Part shown: one piece after another, positions 8,011 through 16,390 of the stretch
How positions within the stretch are numbered: the stretch's first letter is position 1
How the letters are laid out: every line of letters begins with the position of its first letter
Source: Candidatus Zixiibacteriota bacterium
GTDB lineage: Bacteria > Zixibacteria > MSB-5A5 > RBG-16-43-9
Direction of reading: 5' to 3'
Length of the DNA: 33,049 nucleotides
Assembly: GCA_022865345.1 (NCBI GenBank)
Contig: JALHSU010000134.1
Coordinates: 1 to 33,049 of the forward strand
Program-made: the position numbers and the translations under genes
The notes under the pieces: generated by a model
The model's input: the letters and a program-made list of their open reading frames with translations, nothing else
The model's database searches: none
What the model was told of the DNA's origin: nothing

Positions 8011-9406
8011 CTCTTTTCCCCTTTAGATTCAGGACCGCTTCTTTAAAAACCCTTCCTCGGTGCTCATAATCTTTGAACATATCGAAACTGGCGCAGGCAG
8101 GGGAAAGCAAAACGCAGTCACCCTTATCCGCTTTTTTGAACCCTAATTCTACTGCTTCCTGCATAGACTCGACTATGCATGTAGGCACCAGCTCACCTAA
8201 GGCATTTTTTATTTTCTCTTTTGCCTGGCCTAAAAGGATTAGTCCTTTAACCTTCGATTTGACTAACCCCCTCAATTTCGTAAAATCTCCGCCTTTATCC
8301 TTACCTCCGGCGATGAGAAAAACCGGCTCTTTTATGCTCTGCAGGGCATAGAAAACAGAATCAACATTGGTGGCTTTGGAATCATTAACGAATCTTACCT
8401 GGTCGATTATGGCAACTTCTTCTAACCGGTGTTCGACCCCTTTGAAACTTCTCAGGGTTTTTTCCATTGAATCTTTTTTCACGCCTAAGACAGCACTGAT
8501 GGCACAGGCAGCGCAGGCATTGGACAGATTATGTGGCCCCTTGATCCTTATCTCTTCTAACGGGATTATCTCTTCAGCTTTACCATTGAGCTGAAACACT
8601 AAGTTTCCATTTCTGACGTAGGAGCCAACCTTCAATTCGCTTTTAGTGCTGAAAAACAGGCTTTTTGCCCGGGACAGAGGTGCCAGGTTTGAGGTTATCG
8701 GATCATCCCAGTTTAAAACGACAAAATCATCCTCGGTCTGATTCTCGAAAATCCTCAACTTGGCATCAGTATAGCTTTTCATATCAGGGTAACGGTCAAG
8801 ATGGTCAGGGGTGATGTTCAAAATTGCCGAGACCTTCGGCTTGAACTCCTCGATTTTCTCCAATTGAAAACTGGAGACCTCCAGAACGATTATACCTTTG
8901 CTGGAAACCTCCTGCACCACACTTGAGAACGGAACACCGATATTTCCCGCCACTTTTACCTCCCTTCCATCCTCTTTTAATATCTCACCCACAAGAGTAG
9001 TAGTGGTTGTCTTGCCGTTTGAACCGGTAATACCTATGATCTGAGCTTCGCAAAGCCAGTAGGCTACCTCCATTTCCGAGAAAATCGGTATTCCTTTGTT
9101 CTGAGCTTCAATCAAGACCGGTAGATCAGAGGGTATACCCGGACTTATGATCAGATAGTCCTTATGTTCAATGGATTCTTTCGTGTGTCCTCCGGTCTCA
9201 TAGTCTATTTCTGAGTTTTTCAATTCTGTAATCTCTGAAGATAAGCTTTCCTTATCCTTCTTTTCTGTCAAGAAAACAGAAGCACCCAGGCTCTTCAAAA
9301 CCTTAGCCAGAGCCATACCAGACCGAGCCATCCCGAAAACAGAGATTTTTTTCCCTCTAATCCGATCCACTCTCACGCATACCTCATCCGAACAAAGCGC
9401 TCTCAA
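8003..9406 (-). CDS. murD: UDP-N-acetylmuramoyl-L-alanine--D-glutamate ligase MurD
   Basis: Cytoplasmic ligase adding D-glutamate to UDP-MurNAc-L-Ala. The 467 residues show an N-terminal Rossmann fold (KKISVFGMARSGMALAKVL, 19-37), the ATP loop GITGSNGKTTTTT (125-137), LEVSSFQLE in the central domain and NDSKATNVDS, a MurD hallmark, in the last third. The chosen TTG start has GAGGGG four bases upstream. An in-frame GTG ten codons later (9376) with GAGG upstream is an alternative and would give a more usual N-terminus. It follows about 400 bases of repeats after mraY. Confidence 0.95.
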   Translation of the reverse strand: MRALCSDEVCVRVDRIRGKKISVFGMARSGMALAKVLKSLGASVFLTEKKDKESLSSEITELKNSEIDYETGGHTKESIEHKDYLIISPGIPSDLPVLIEAQNKGIPIFSEMEVAYWLCEAQIIGITGSNGKTTTTTLVGEILKEDGREVKVAGNIGVPFSSVVQEVSSKGIIVLEVSSFQLEKIEEFKPKVSAILNITPDHLDRYPDMKSYTDAKLRIFENQTEDDFVVLNWDDPITSNLAPLSRAKSLFFSTKSELKVGSYVRNGNLVFQLNGKAEEIIPLEEIRIKGPHNLSNACAACAISAVLGVKKDSMEKTLRSFKGVEHRLEEVAIIDQVRFVNDSKATNVDSVFYALQSIKEPVFLIAGGKDKGGDFTKLRGLVKSKVKGLILLGQAKEKIKNALGELVPTCIVESMQEAVELGFKKADKGDCVLLSPACASFDMFKDYEHRGRVFKEAVLNLKGKRDD

Positions 9407-9450
9407 TTTTTCCCCTCAAACCCTTTAGTCCTCGAATCTTTTATTTTTTT

Positions 9451-9530
9451 CGTAGGGCAAATCTCAAGATCCACCTTGGACCTTCAGGTTTGTTTGTCTT
9501 CTATCTCGCAAGGCTGAAGTCTTGCCCTAC
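9451..9530. repeat. Element with arms CGTAGGGCA / TGCCCTAC, copy 2
   Basis: The left arm CGTAGGGCA (9451-9459) matches TGCCCTAC (9523-9530). The interior carries CAAGGCTGAAGTCTTGCC, as in the copy at 631-727. The inner sequence AAGGCTGAAGTCTT is a smaller imperfect palindrome shared by both copies. Confidence 0.55.
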
Positions 9531-9534
9531 CACC

Positions 9535-9620
9535 TGTCATTGCGAGGAGTCCGTAGGACGACAAAGCAATCTTCACAGTATAGGGGATTGCTTCGCCCCC
9601 TATGAGGGCTCGCAATGACA
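9535..9620. repeat. TGTCATTGCG...CGCAATGACA element, copy 2
   Basis: Perfect ten-base terminal inverted repeats (9535-9544 and 9611-9620) and inner arms AAGCAATC/GATTGCTT. The 86-base length and the internal GAGGAGTCCG and GCTTCGCCC blocks match the copy at 5601-5685. There is no transposase, so any movement would need one supplied in trans. Confidence 0.75.
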
Positions 9621-9639
9621 GCATAATTTTTTACCGCTG

Positions 9640-9693
9640 CTCGTTGGTCTCCTGACCAACGAGGCTCCGTTGGTGAGGACACCAACAGAGAGC
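9640..9693. repeat. Double-hairpin repeat (CTCGTTGG / CTCCGTTGGTG), copy 2
   Basis: Nearly identical to 5536-5590: CTCGTTGG-TCTCCTGA-CCAACGAG followed by CTCCGTTGGTG...CACCAACAGAG. One base change in the right arm (C to A at the ACGG/ACAG position) weakens the second stem slightly. Confidence 0.7.
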
Positions 9694-9721
9694 AAGGCCT
9701 TGACATACACACCTTTTGTAT

Positions 9722-9775
9722 GTTCTAACCGACTTTAGTCGGGTCTTTTCTTACGCCACTGAAGTGGCTTTGAAC
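9722..9775. repeat. GTTC-GACTTTAGTC-...-CACTGAAGTGG-GAAC element, copy 1
   Basis: Two small hairpins, CCGACTTTAGTCGGG and GCCACTGAAGTGGC, lie inside GTTC...GAAC ends. The copy at 12330-12412 has the same two hairpins in the same order with an extra insert between them. Confidence 0.6.
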
Positions 9776-9809
9776 TAAATTTGTTTTTCCTTTGAACTTT
9801 TGAACTTTT

Positions 9810-10898
9810 TTATCTTATCTTTAGAGTACTTAACGTCAAAAGCGCAAATATCGCTCCTGCTATCCAGAATCTGACCACCACTTTCGGCTCCTGCCAGCCG
9901 GAAAGCTCAAAATGATGATGCAGAGGTGCCATCTTGAAAATCCTTTTGCCTTTACTGCACTTGAAATAGACCACCTGGAGCATAACTGAAAGCGCCTCAG
10001 CCACAAAAACTCCGCCGACTATCACCAGGAGCAGCTCTTTTTTTACCAGAACAGCCAACAAACCTAAGGAGCTTCCCAAAGCTAAAGCTCCGGTATCCCC
10101 CATAAAGACCTTTGCTGGATAGGAGTTGAACCATAAGAAACCTAATGCCGCTCCTATTAAAGTCCCGCAGAAAATAGTTAACTCACCAGCCCCTTCTAAA
10201 TAAGTAATGCCTAAATATCTGGAAAAATCCGTCCTTCCTGTAACATAGGCTATACCAGCAAAGGCGATTGCGCATAGCCCGGCCAAGCCTATGGCTAATC
10301 CATCCAGCCCATCAGTCAAATTGACCGCATTGGATGAGCCAGTCAGGACCAGCATCACAAATGGAATGTATAAAATCCCGAAGTCCAGGAAGTAGCTTTT
10401 GAGAAAAGGTATCTCAGTGGCAGTATCAAAATTGCGCGAGGGCGGAAAAAAATAAAGGAGCGCTCCTATGATTAAGCCCAGACTCACCTGTCCTATTAAT
10501 TTTTTCCTGCCAACCAGTCCTTTGCGCTGGTGTTTTATGGCTTTGAGATAATCATCCATGAACCCGATCGCACCGGTCCAGGCAGTTGCCAGAAGAATCA
10601 GCTGTATATACCGGTTGCTCAGATCAGCCCAAAGGGCAGTGGGCAGCAAAACTGAGAAAAGGATTATCAGTCCGCCCATAGTTGGCGTCCCCTCCTTCGT
10701 CAGATGGGTTGCTGGCCCCTCTGCCCTTATCTTTTCCTTCACCTGTTTTTCCCTGAGTTTGCGAATGAAGTAGGGTCCCAGAATCAGACTTATCAAAAGA
10801 GCAGTGACTGTAGCATAAGCGCTGCGGAAAGTTATATATTTAAACAGGTTAAAAAAACTTATATGCTTGCTTAAGGGATATAACAAATGATAGAGCAT
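9810..10898 (-). CDS. mraY: Phospho-MurNAc-pentapeptide transferase MraY
   Basis: Polytopic inner-membrane enzyme transferring phospho-MurNAc-pentapeptide from UDP to undecaprenyl phosphate, forming lipid I. The 362 residues have about ten membrane segments. The catalytic motifs are GFMDDYLK (112-119, Asp pair), SNAVNLTDGLDGLA (189-202), the Mg-binding MGDTGALALG (266-275) and the cytoplasmic MAPLHHHFELSGW (323-335). The ATG lies one base after the murF stop, so the two are coupled. Length is standard for the family. Confidence 0.97.
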   Translation of the reverse strand: MLYHLLYPLSKHISFFNLFKYITFRSAYATVTALLISLILGPYFIRKLREKQVKEKIRAEGPATHLTKEGTPTMGGLIILFSVLLPTALWADLSNRYIQLILLATAWTGAIGFMDDYLKAIKHQRKGLVGRKKLIGQVSLGLIIGALLYFFPPSRNFDTATEIPFLKSYFLDFGILYIPFVMLVLTGSSNAVNLTDGLDGLAIGLAGLCAIAFAGIAYVTGRTDFSRYLGITYLEGAGELTIFCGTLIGAALGFLWFNSYPAKVFMGDTGALALGSSLGLLAVLVKKELLLVIVGGVFVAEALSVMLQVVYFKCSKGKRIFKMAPLHHHFELSGWQEPKVVVRFWIAGAIFALLTLSTLKIR

Positions 10899-10899
10899 T

Positions 10900-12315
10900 T
10901 TAGCTTTTGACCGGATAAAGTTTTTTCAAACCATCCACGACTGCTTCCAAGCCTATTTTCCTTGAGCCTTTGAAAAGGACCACATCCCCGGGTTTCAAAA
11001 TCTCCAGAAGCTTTTCCAGGAGAGATTTTTTATCTTGAAACGAGAATATATTTTTTTTCTCAAAACCTTTATCTTTGGCCCCTTGGGCAATTCCTGAGGA
11101 GAGCCCTCCAAAGGTAAAAAGGTAATCTACTTCACATTCCTTGACTTTTTCACCAATTGTTTTGTGAAATTCCAAAGATTTTTCGCCTAACTCTAACATA
11201 TCCCCTAAAACTGCCACTTTATTTCCAGAAGTCTTCATCCCTTTAAGGGTTTCTAAAGCCATCCCCATTGAAGTAGGGTTAGCATTATAGGAATCGTTTA
11301 AGATTTTTATACCATCTACTTCAGACAGTTCCATTCTTAACTCAAAAGGAGTATAATTTTCCAGAGCTTCTTTAATTTTTTCCCCCTCTATCTTGAGGAT
11401 CGATGCTGCCGAAAATGCGGCTAAGGCATTATAAACATTATGTTTCCCTAAGAGCTTAATAGTAATTGGAAATGAATTATTTACAGAAAACGAGAAAAAT
11501 CCATTTCCGTTTTGAATTATGTTTTTCGCTACGAAATCAGCTTCTTTTTCCAGGCCGAAAGTGTAGACTTTTCTTTTCTCAATTTTAACTCTTTTTGAAA
11601 GCCAGGGGTCATCTGCATTCAGGACTATCTTTCCTTTTTCATCCATATTCTCTAAAAGCTCAAATTTAGCCTGAGCAATTTTTTCTAAGCTTCCCATAAA
11701 CTCTAAATGAGCTGGACCTATATTGGTGATCAGTCCCGTGTCAGGATTTGCCATTCTGGTCAAAATTCCTATCTCTCCTGGCTGGTTCATCCCCAATTCC
11801 AGGACCAACACTTCAGTCTCAGAAGTAATCTTAAGCAGAGTCAAAGGAACCCCCACCTGATTATTGAAGCTTTTTTCTGAACGGAGGACTTTATACTTTT
11901 TCGAAAGAACCTCTGCTATCATCTCTTTGGTAGTGGTTTTACCATTTGTGCCGGTGATAGCCACTACTTTGACATTAAATTTATCCCGGTACCATTTTGC
12001 AATCTCTTGCAGGGCAGTTCTGGTATCTTTAACCAGAACCGCCCTTTTCCCTGAGGTGGAAGATATGTAGGGAATTTCTCTATCTGTTAATTTGTCTTCT
12101 GAAATGATTACACAGGATGCCCCTTTATCCAGGGCCTGTTTTATGAAGTCGTGTCCGTCATACTTCTCACCTTTTATGGCGATGAAGAGATTCTGGGGCT
12201 CGATCGTTCTGGAATCAATAGACAACCCTTTAATCCGGAAATCCGCAAAGGGTCCTTCAGGAAATGGTTTCCCTTTAACTATGTCTAAAAGCTCTTTATA
12301 TCTTATTTCTATCAT
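10900..12315 (-). CDS. murF: UDP-MurNAc-tripeptide--D-alanyl-D-alanine ligase MurF
   Basis: Cytoplasmic ligase adding D-Ala-D-Ala to complete the UDP-MurNAc-pentapeptide. The 471 residues show the N-terminal substrate domain (GLSIDSRTIEPQNLFIAIKG, 30-49), the ATP loop AITGTNGKTTTKEM (119-132), the central LELGMNQPGEIG and the MurF-type DSYNANPTSM. The D-Ala-D-Ala ligase gene (ddl) that makes its substrate is not in this window. It is separated from murE by 80 bases occupied mostly by a hairpin repeat. Confidence 0.97.
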   Translation of the reverse strand: MIEIRYKELLDIVKGKPFPEGPFADFRIKGLSIDSRTIEPQNLFIAIKGEKYDGHDFIKQALDKGASCVIISEDKLTDREIPYISSTSGKRAVLVKDTRTALQEIAKWYRDKFNVKVVAITGTNGKTTTKEMIAEVLSKKYKVLRSEKSFNNQVGVPLTLLKITSETEVLVLELGMNQPGEIGILTRMANPDTGLITNIGPAHLEFMGSLEKIAQAKFELLENMDEKGKIVLNADDPWLSKRVKIEKRKVYTFGLEKEADFVAKNIIQNGNGFFSFSVNNSFPITIKLLGKHNVYNALAAFSAASILKIEGEKIKEALENYTPFELRMELSEVDGIKILNDSYNANPTSMGMALETLKGMKTSGNKVAVLGDMLELGEKSLEFHKTIGEKVKECEVDYLFTFGGLSSGIAQGAKDKGFEKKNIFSFQDKKSLLEKLLEILKPGDVVLFKGSRKIGLEAVVDGLKKLYPVKS

Positions 12316-12329
12316 AAATCTATCTTTTT

Positions 12330-12412
12330 GTTCAGACTGACTTTAGTCAGGTTCTTTTTTCCTCTCCTTCGTAAGGAGAGGGTGAGGTTACGCCACTAAA
12401 GTGGCTTGGAAC
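12330..12412. repeat. GTTC-GACTTTAGTC-...-CACTAAAGTGG-GAAC element, copy 2, overlapping the murE 3' end
   Basis: The hairpins CTGACTTTAGTCAG (12337-12350) and GCCACTAAAGTGGC (12392-12405) match the pair at 9722-9775. Between them is a further hairpin, CTCTCCTTCGTAAGGAGAG. The right end runs past the murE stop codon, so the element encodes the last few residues and the stop of MurE. Confidence 0.65.
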
Positions 12413-13880
12413 ACGATTGCACCCGACCTGATTTCTTTAACTCATCTTCTACAATCTCTCGCTCGCTGAAATGGAGCTTCTCTTTACCAATTATCTGATA
12501 ATCCTCATGCCCTTTACCTGCTAAAACGATGGTGTCGTTTTCTTTTGCTCTTCTCAGGGCAGAGATAATTGCCTCTTTCCGATCCAGGATTACTTCCACT
12601 TTTGATCTATCAGAAACCCCTTTTAGTATCTCTGCGATTATTTCCTTCGGATCTTCGCTCCTCGGATTATCCGTGGTAAGCATCACAAAATCTGCCAGAT
12701 TACTTGAAATCCTGCCCATAATTTCTCTTTTTGTCCTGTCCCTGTCACCCCCGCATCCGAATAAGAAGACTATCTTTCCCTTTGTCATTTTTCTAACTGT
12801 TAGGAGTAGGTTCTCAAAGGCAAAAGGAGTATGAGCATAGTCGATTATCACCTTGAAATTCTGACCTGACTCTATTTGCTCTAGTCTACCCGGAACTCCG
12901 GAGAAACTCTCTAAACCTGTCTTGATTTTTGAAAGACTCGTTCCGGTAACAAAAGCGGAGGCAACGGCGGCTAAGGCATTGTAGATATTCACATCGCCTA
13001 AGACCTTCAAGTTTATATCCAGATCACCTCCCGGGGTAACCAGTTCTAATTTGAACCCTGAATCAGTCTGGGAACAGGTCTTTACATAGAAATCTGCTTC
13101 TTTGTTTTTCAATGAGTATGTCAATCTTACCCCTTTGCTGACATTATAGAAGTATTCCCATTCCGGATCATCCAGATTGATCACCGCATAACTGTCATCT
13201 TTAAGATTCTGGAATAGAATCCCTTTAGCCTCCCTGTAAGATTTCATATCCTTGTGAAAATCTAAGTGTTCCGGATTCAGGTTGGTGAAGACCGCCACGT
13301 CGAAATCCACCATCTTAACTCTGTTCAGGACTAAGGAATGAGAAGAGACCTCCATCGCCACAGAAGTAACCTTTTGCTTGAGCATCTCGTAAAACATCCT
13401 CTGCAAATCAAGTGATTCCGGGGTGGTATTTGCAGCCGGGATTTTTTTATCACCTATATGGTAAGCTATAGTCCCGATTAAACCTGTTTTCTCTGCATCT
13501 TTTTCCCAGATAGATTTAAGCATGTAGGTGATGGTGGTCTTGCCGTTGGTTCCGGTTACTCCAACTACTTTCAGCTTAGAGGAGGTATAATCATAGTACA
13601 AAGCAGAAATTAGCGACAGGGCTTCTCTTGAGTCTTTCACTTTTATCTGAGCCTTTAAAGGGTAGTCGCCTTTTTTTTCTAAGACGCAGGCAACAGCCCC
13701 TTTCTGGATAGCGGAGTTTATATATTTGTGCCCATCCTGCTCAAATCCGGACATGGCGAAAAAAAGGTCGTCTTTTTCTATCTTTCTTGAATCATATTCT
13801 AATTTATTTATGTTACAATCGATGTCTCCGTAAATCTCCTTCTCCGGAAGCACCTCCAGAAGTTTCTTCAGTTTAGTCAT
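12396..13880 (-). CDS. murE: UDP-MurNAc-L-Ala-D-Glu--meso-diaminopimelate ligase MurE
   Basis: Cytoplasmic ligase adding the third stem residue. I place the start at the ATG overlapping the PBP stop (ATGACTAA), giving MTKLKKLLEVLPEKE, the usual MurE N-terminus. A GTG at 13913 would add 11 unlikely residues and has a poorer binding site. Numbering from the ATG, motifs are the SR of EYDSRKIEKDDLFFAMSG, the ATP loop GTNGKTTITY (110-119), MEVSSHSL, and DNPRSEDP at 404-411. DNPR is the established signature for meso-diaminopimelate rather than lysine specificity. The last residues (SKPL) and stop come from a palindromic repeat. Confidence 0.95.
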   Translation of the reverse strand: MTKLKKLLEVLPEKEIYGDIDCNINKLEYDSRKIEKDDLFFAMSGFEQDGHKYINSAIQKGAVACVLEKKGDYPLKAQIKVKDSREALSLISALYYDYTSSKLKVVGVTGTNGKTTITYMLKSIWEKDAEKTGLIGTIAYHIGDKKIPAANTTPESLDLQRMFYEMLKQKVTSVAMEVSSHSLVLNRVKMVDFDVAVFTNLNPEHLDFHKDMKSYREAKGILFQNLKDDSYAVINLDDPEWEYFYNVSKGVRLTYSLKNKEADFYVKTCSQTDSGFKLELVTPGGDLDINLKVLGDVNIYNALAAVASAFVTGTSLSKIKTGLESFSGVPGRLEQIESGQNFKVIIDYAHTPFAFENLLLTVRKMTKGKIVFLFGCGGDRDRTKREIMGRISSNLADFVMLTTDNPRSEDPKEIIAEILKGVSDRSKVEVILDRKEAIISALRRAKENDTIVLAGKGHEDYQIIGKEKLHFSEREIVEDELKKSGRVQSCSKPL

Positions 13881-15927
13881 CTGATCTGCACTCCAGAAAA
13901 CAGGTTTCCCCACCTGTAAGTTTCGTTCCAGGCAAGGGAGCCTGCTTTATCACTTTGCCCGAACCCTGCAGCTTTACTGTAATTGAATAAGAGCTTAAGA
14001 GCTTGACAGCTTCCCTTACCGTGGAGCCAGTTAAATCCGGCATGATTTTCCGGTCCTGCAACAGTTTCAAATCCTTTATCTCACTGCCAGAATCTATCTT
14101 CCCCTTTAGAGAAGTAACATCCTGCTCATTCAGCCGTACCTTATGAAGTGTTGCTGCTTGAACGGCTGATTTTTGTCTTTCTGAATCCTGTTCCCTGGAG
14201 GCAACTGAAAAGGAAACCTGTGGCTTTTCAATTTTATTTTTCACCAGTAGATTTTCAGATGGGATTATTTTCTCAGTCACTCTCTTGAAAGCCGGACCTG
14301 CTGTCTGGCCTCCATAATGCATCCCTTTAGGCGAGTCCAGCATGATAAACCCGACCATCTGAGGATTTTCTGCCGGGAAAAAACCTACAAATGAAGCGAT
14401 ATATTTACCCTTCTGGTAACCTCTTTCTCCGACTTTAGGCTTCTCAGCGGTGCCGGTCTTTCCGGCTATATTTACCCCTTCTATTTGCACTGTATTCCCT
14501 GTCCCGTCAGTGACCACACCCCTCAAGAACTCAGTTAAAAGATAAGCGGTTTTTGGCTCTAACGCTCTTCTGAGCACGGTAGGCTGGAACTCCTGAGCAA
14601 CTTTTCCCTCCTCATCCAGAATCGCTTTCACCACATAAGGTTTAAGAAGAAGACCACCATTGGCTATGGCAGCATAGGCACATACAAGCTGGATCGGGGT
14701 AACTGAGACGCCCTGACCAATGGCAAAAGTTGCGGTAGTGATGTCAGACCATTTCTTAGCAGAGGAAGGAAAAAGTCCTTTCGCCTCTCCTGGTAGGTCT
14801 ATTCCGGTTCTCTCTCCAAATCCGAACCTCTTAGCATAATCTAAAAGGTTCTCGTCACCGACCTCCATTGCCACCTTGGCCATACCTATATTGCTGGATA
14901 ACACCACACAGTCTTTAAAAGTTAGCCAGCCATATTCGTGAATATCGTGGAACGTCTTTTTCCCGATCTTGAACTTACCCTTCTCGGCAAAAAGCGAATC
15001 TTCAGGCTTTTTTATCCCTTTTTCCAGCGCGGCCGCAACTGTGATTATTTTAAAAGTAGAGCCTGGCTCGAAATTGTCGCAGACTAATCTGTTTTTAAGC
15101 CTCAGTTCAGAAGATGTGTTCTCTGCATTTTCTTTTGAGATATATGCCATAGCCAGGATCTCTCCTGTGCTCGGGTTTAGAAGAATGCCGGAACCAGCTT
15201 CTGAACCGGTAAGTTTAATGGAGTTCTTCAGTTCATCTTCTAATTTAGCCTGAAGGTCTAAATCCAGAGTCAACACCAGGCTTTTTCCGCTCTGTGGATC
15301 CACCAGAGGGTACTCCCTTATCTGGTATGAGTTTCCCCAGGCGTCCTTCTGAAAAATTCCCTTCCCGTCCTTTCCGGATAGGAACTGGTTATACTGATAT
15401 TCTACGCCAGCAGAACCCTTATTATCTATGTCCGTGAAGCCTATCAGGTCGCAAGCCAAAGGATAATAAGGATAACTCCTTTTGGTCTCTTCCTGCACGT
15501 ATATCCCCTTTAAACGCCAGCTTTTTACCTTTTCAGCTTCCTCTTTTTCGCACTTCCTTTTTAGCCAGACAAACCTTTTTCCATCCTGACATAGGGAACC
15601 TTTGATTTCCTGGTCACTTTTTTCAGACAAAGCGGAGAAACGGTTTGCCACCAGGCTCTTATTGGCGACACTTTCCGGCACCGCGAAAAAAGACTCAGCC
15701 GGAAGGTTAAAAGCCAAAATCTTCATATTCCGGTCATAGATCACTCCGCGTCTTGCTTCTAACTTCATACAGACCTCCTGCTGGCGTAAAGCAAGTTTCT
15801 GGATTTGCGCACTCTTGACTACCTGGAGCTGAAAAACCCGCAGAAGTACCGCCAGGGTGAAAAGGACTGCTAACAGAAAAAGAACCGTGCTTCTTCTTCT
15901 GAGTTCCGATTTTTTCTTAGAGGTCAT
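13873..15927 (-). CDS. ftsI: Septal class B penicillin-binding protein with C-terminal PASTA domain (FtsI/SpoVD type)
   Basis: Periplasmic transpeptidase that crosslinks septal peptidoglycan with FtsW. The 684 residues show one N-terminal membrane anchor (about 13-35), the dimerisation domain starting RRGVIYDRNMKILA (59-72), and the transpeptidase domain with the catalytic Ser290 in STFK, SSN at 344-346 and KTG at 490-492. A single C-terminal PASTA domain (about 626-680, MPDLTGSTVREAVKLL) follows a low-complexity linker (560-620). A PASTA tail is typical of SpoVD or PBP2x-like proteins and of several candidate-phylum FtsI proteins. It overlaps ftsL by 11 bases. Confidence 0.95.
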   Translation of the reverse strand: MTSKKKSELRRRSTVLFLLAVLFTLAVLLRVFQLQVVKSAQIQKLALRQQEVCMKLEARRGVIYDRNMKILAFNLPAESFFAVPESVANKSLVANRFSALSEKSDQEIKGSLCQDGKRFVWLKRKCEKEEAEKVKSWRLKGIYVQEETKRSYPYYPLACDLIGFTDIDNKGSAGVEYQYNQFLSGKDGKGIFQKDAWGNSYQIREYPLVDPQSGKSLVLTLDLDLQAKLEDELKNSIKLTGSEAGSGILLNPSTGEILAMAYISKENAENTSSELRLKNRLVCDNFEPGSTFKIITVAAALEKGIKKPEDSLFAEKGKFKIGKKTFHDIHEYGWLTFKDCVVLSSNIGMAKVAMEVGDENLLDYAKRFGFGERTGIDLPGEAKGLFPSSAKKWSDITTATFAIGQGVSVTPIQLVCAYAAIANGGLLLKPYVVKAILDEEGKVAQEFQPTVLRRALEPKTAYLLTEFLRGVVTDGTGNTVQIEGVNIAGKTGTAEKPKVGERGYQKGKYIASFVGFFPAENPQMVGFIMLDSPKGMHYGGQTAGPAFKRVTEKIIPSENLLVKNKIEKPQVSFSVASREQDSERQKSAVQAATLHKVRLNEQDVTSLKGKIDSGSEIKDLKLLQDRKIMPDLTGSTVREAVKLLSSYSITVKLQGSGKVIKQAPLPGTKLTGGETCFLECRSDD

Positions 15928-16357
15928 GTTTTATTTCTTTAGCTGGCAATCTTTTCTCTTCAAAAGGATAAAGTTTTTTCCCGAAATTTTTTAGCTTGAC
16001 CCACAGGTTCGCAGTAAGATTTGACTTTTTTGGCTGCTGTTCATACACTCGCTGAATCTGATATTCAGTGGGATGGACCAGTTCTAATTTCTCCTGGGAG
16101 ATTTTCTCTATTCTCTCAAAGGATGAGAGTTCCGAGGTCTCCAGGGTGAGGTATTTATATTTTTTTTCCTCTTCAGCCAGGAGTTTTTTTTGTTCCTGTA
16201 TCTCTTTTAATAGCTTTATGACCTTAACCCTCTGCCAGACATAAAGGATTGAAAAAACGATCAGCACCAGCAGAGCCAGATAAAAAAACTTATGGCTATA
16301 CCCTTTAATCCGCTTCTTTTGCGGTTTTGGCCTGTAAAAGAATTTGAATTCTGACAA
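15917..16357 (-). CDS. ftsL: Cell division protein FtsL-like
   Basis: Small bitopic protein expected to join FtsB/FtsQ and activate FtsW-FtsI. The 146 residues show a basic N-terminus (RPKPQKKRIKGYSHK), one membrane segment (about 26-42), and a heptad-rich coiled coil (about 45-75). The family-typical close is FERIEKISQEKLELVHPTEYQI (80-101). The tail of about 45 residues beyond that is basic and longer than in most FtsL. Sequence conservation is low, so the call rests on architecture and on its place between rsmH and the septal PBP. The start is TTG with GGGAG five bases upstream. Confidence 0.85.
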   Translation of the reverse strand: MSEFKFFYRPKPQKKRIKGYSHKFFYLALLVLIVFSILYVWQRVKVIKLLKEIQEQKKLLAEEEKKYKYLTLETSELSSFERIEKISQEKLELVHPTEYQIQRVYEQQPKKSNLTANLWVKLKNFGKKLYPFEEKRLPAKEIKHDL

Positions 16358-16390
16358 GCAAGCTCCCTGCTTCTTCCACCTCAGACCGGG

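Larger units (their letters stand above)
9407..9809. other. Repeat nest between murD and mraY (no gene)
   Basis: This stretch of about 400 bases inside an otherwise tight operon has no credible gene. It holds four repeat families end to end (9451-9530, 9535-9620, 9640-9693, 9722-9775) and a tandem CTTTGAACTTTTGAACTTTT tract near 9790-9810. The open frame of about 60 codons across it is built from the palindromes. Confidence 0.8.

Noticed and set aside
5601-9620. Insertion sequences carrying a transposase
   Set aside because: The elements are under 100 bases and no transposase frame occurs anywhere in the window; at most they are non-autonomous.
9451-9693. CRISPR array
   Set aside because: Adjacent units are different families, not one repeat with spacers, and no cas gene is present.
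9527-9712. 61-codon leftward open frame between murD and mraY
   Set aside because: It is composed of two palindromic elements and has no initiation signal.
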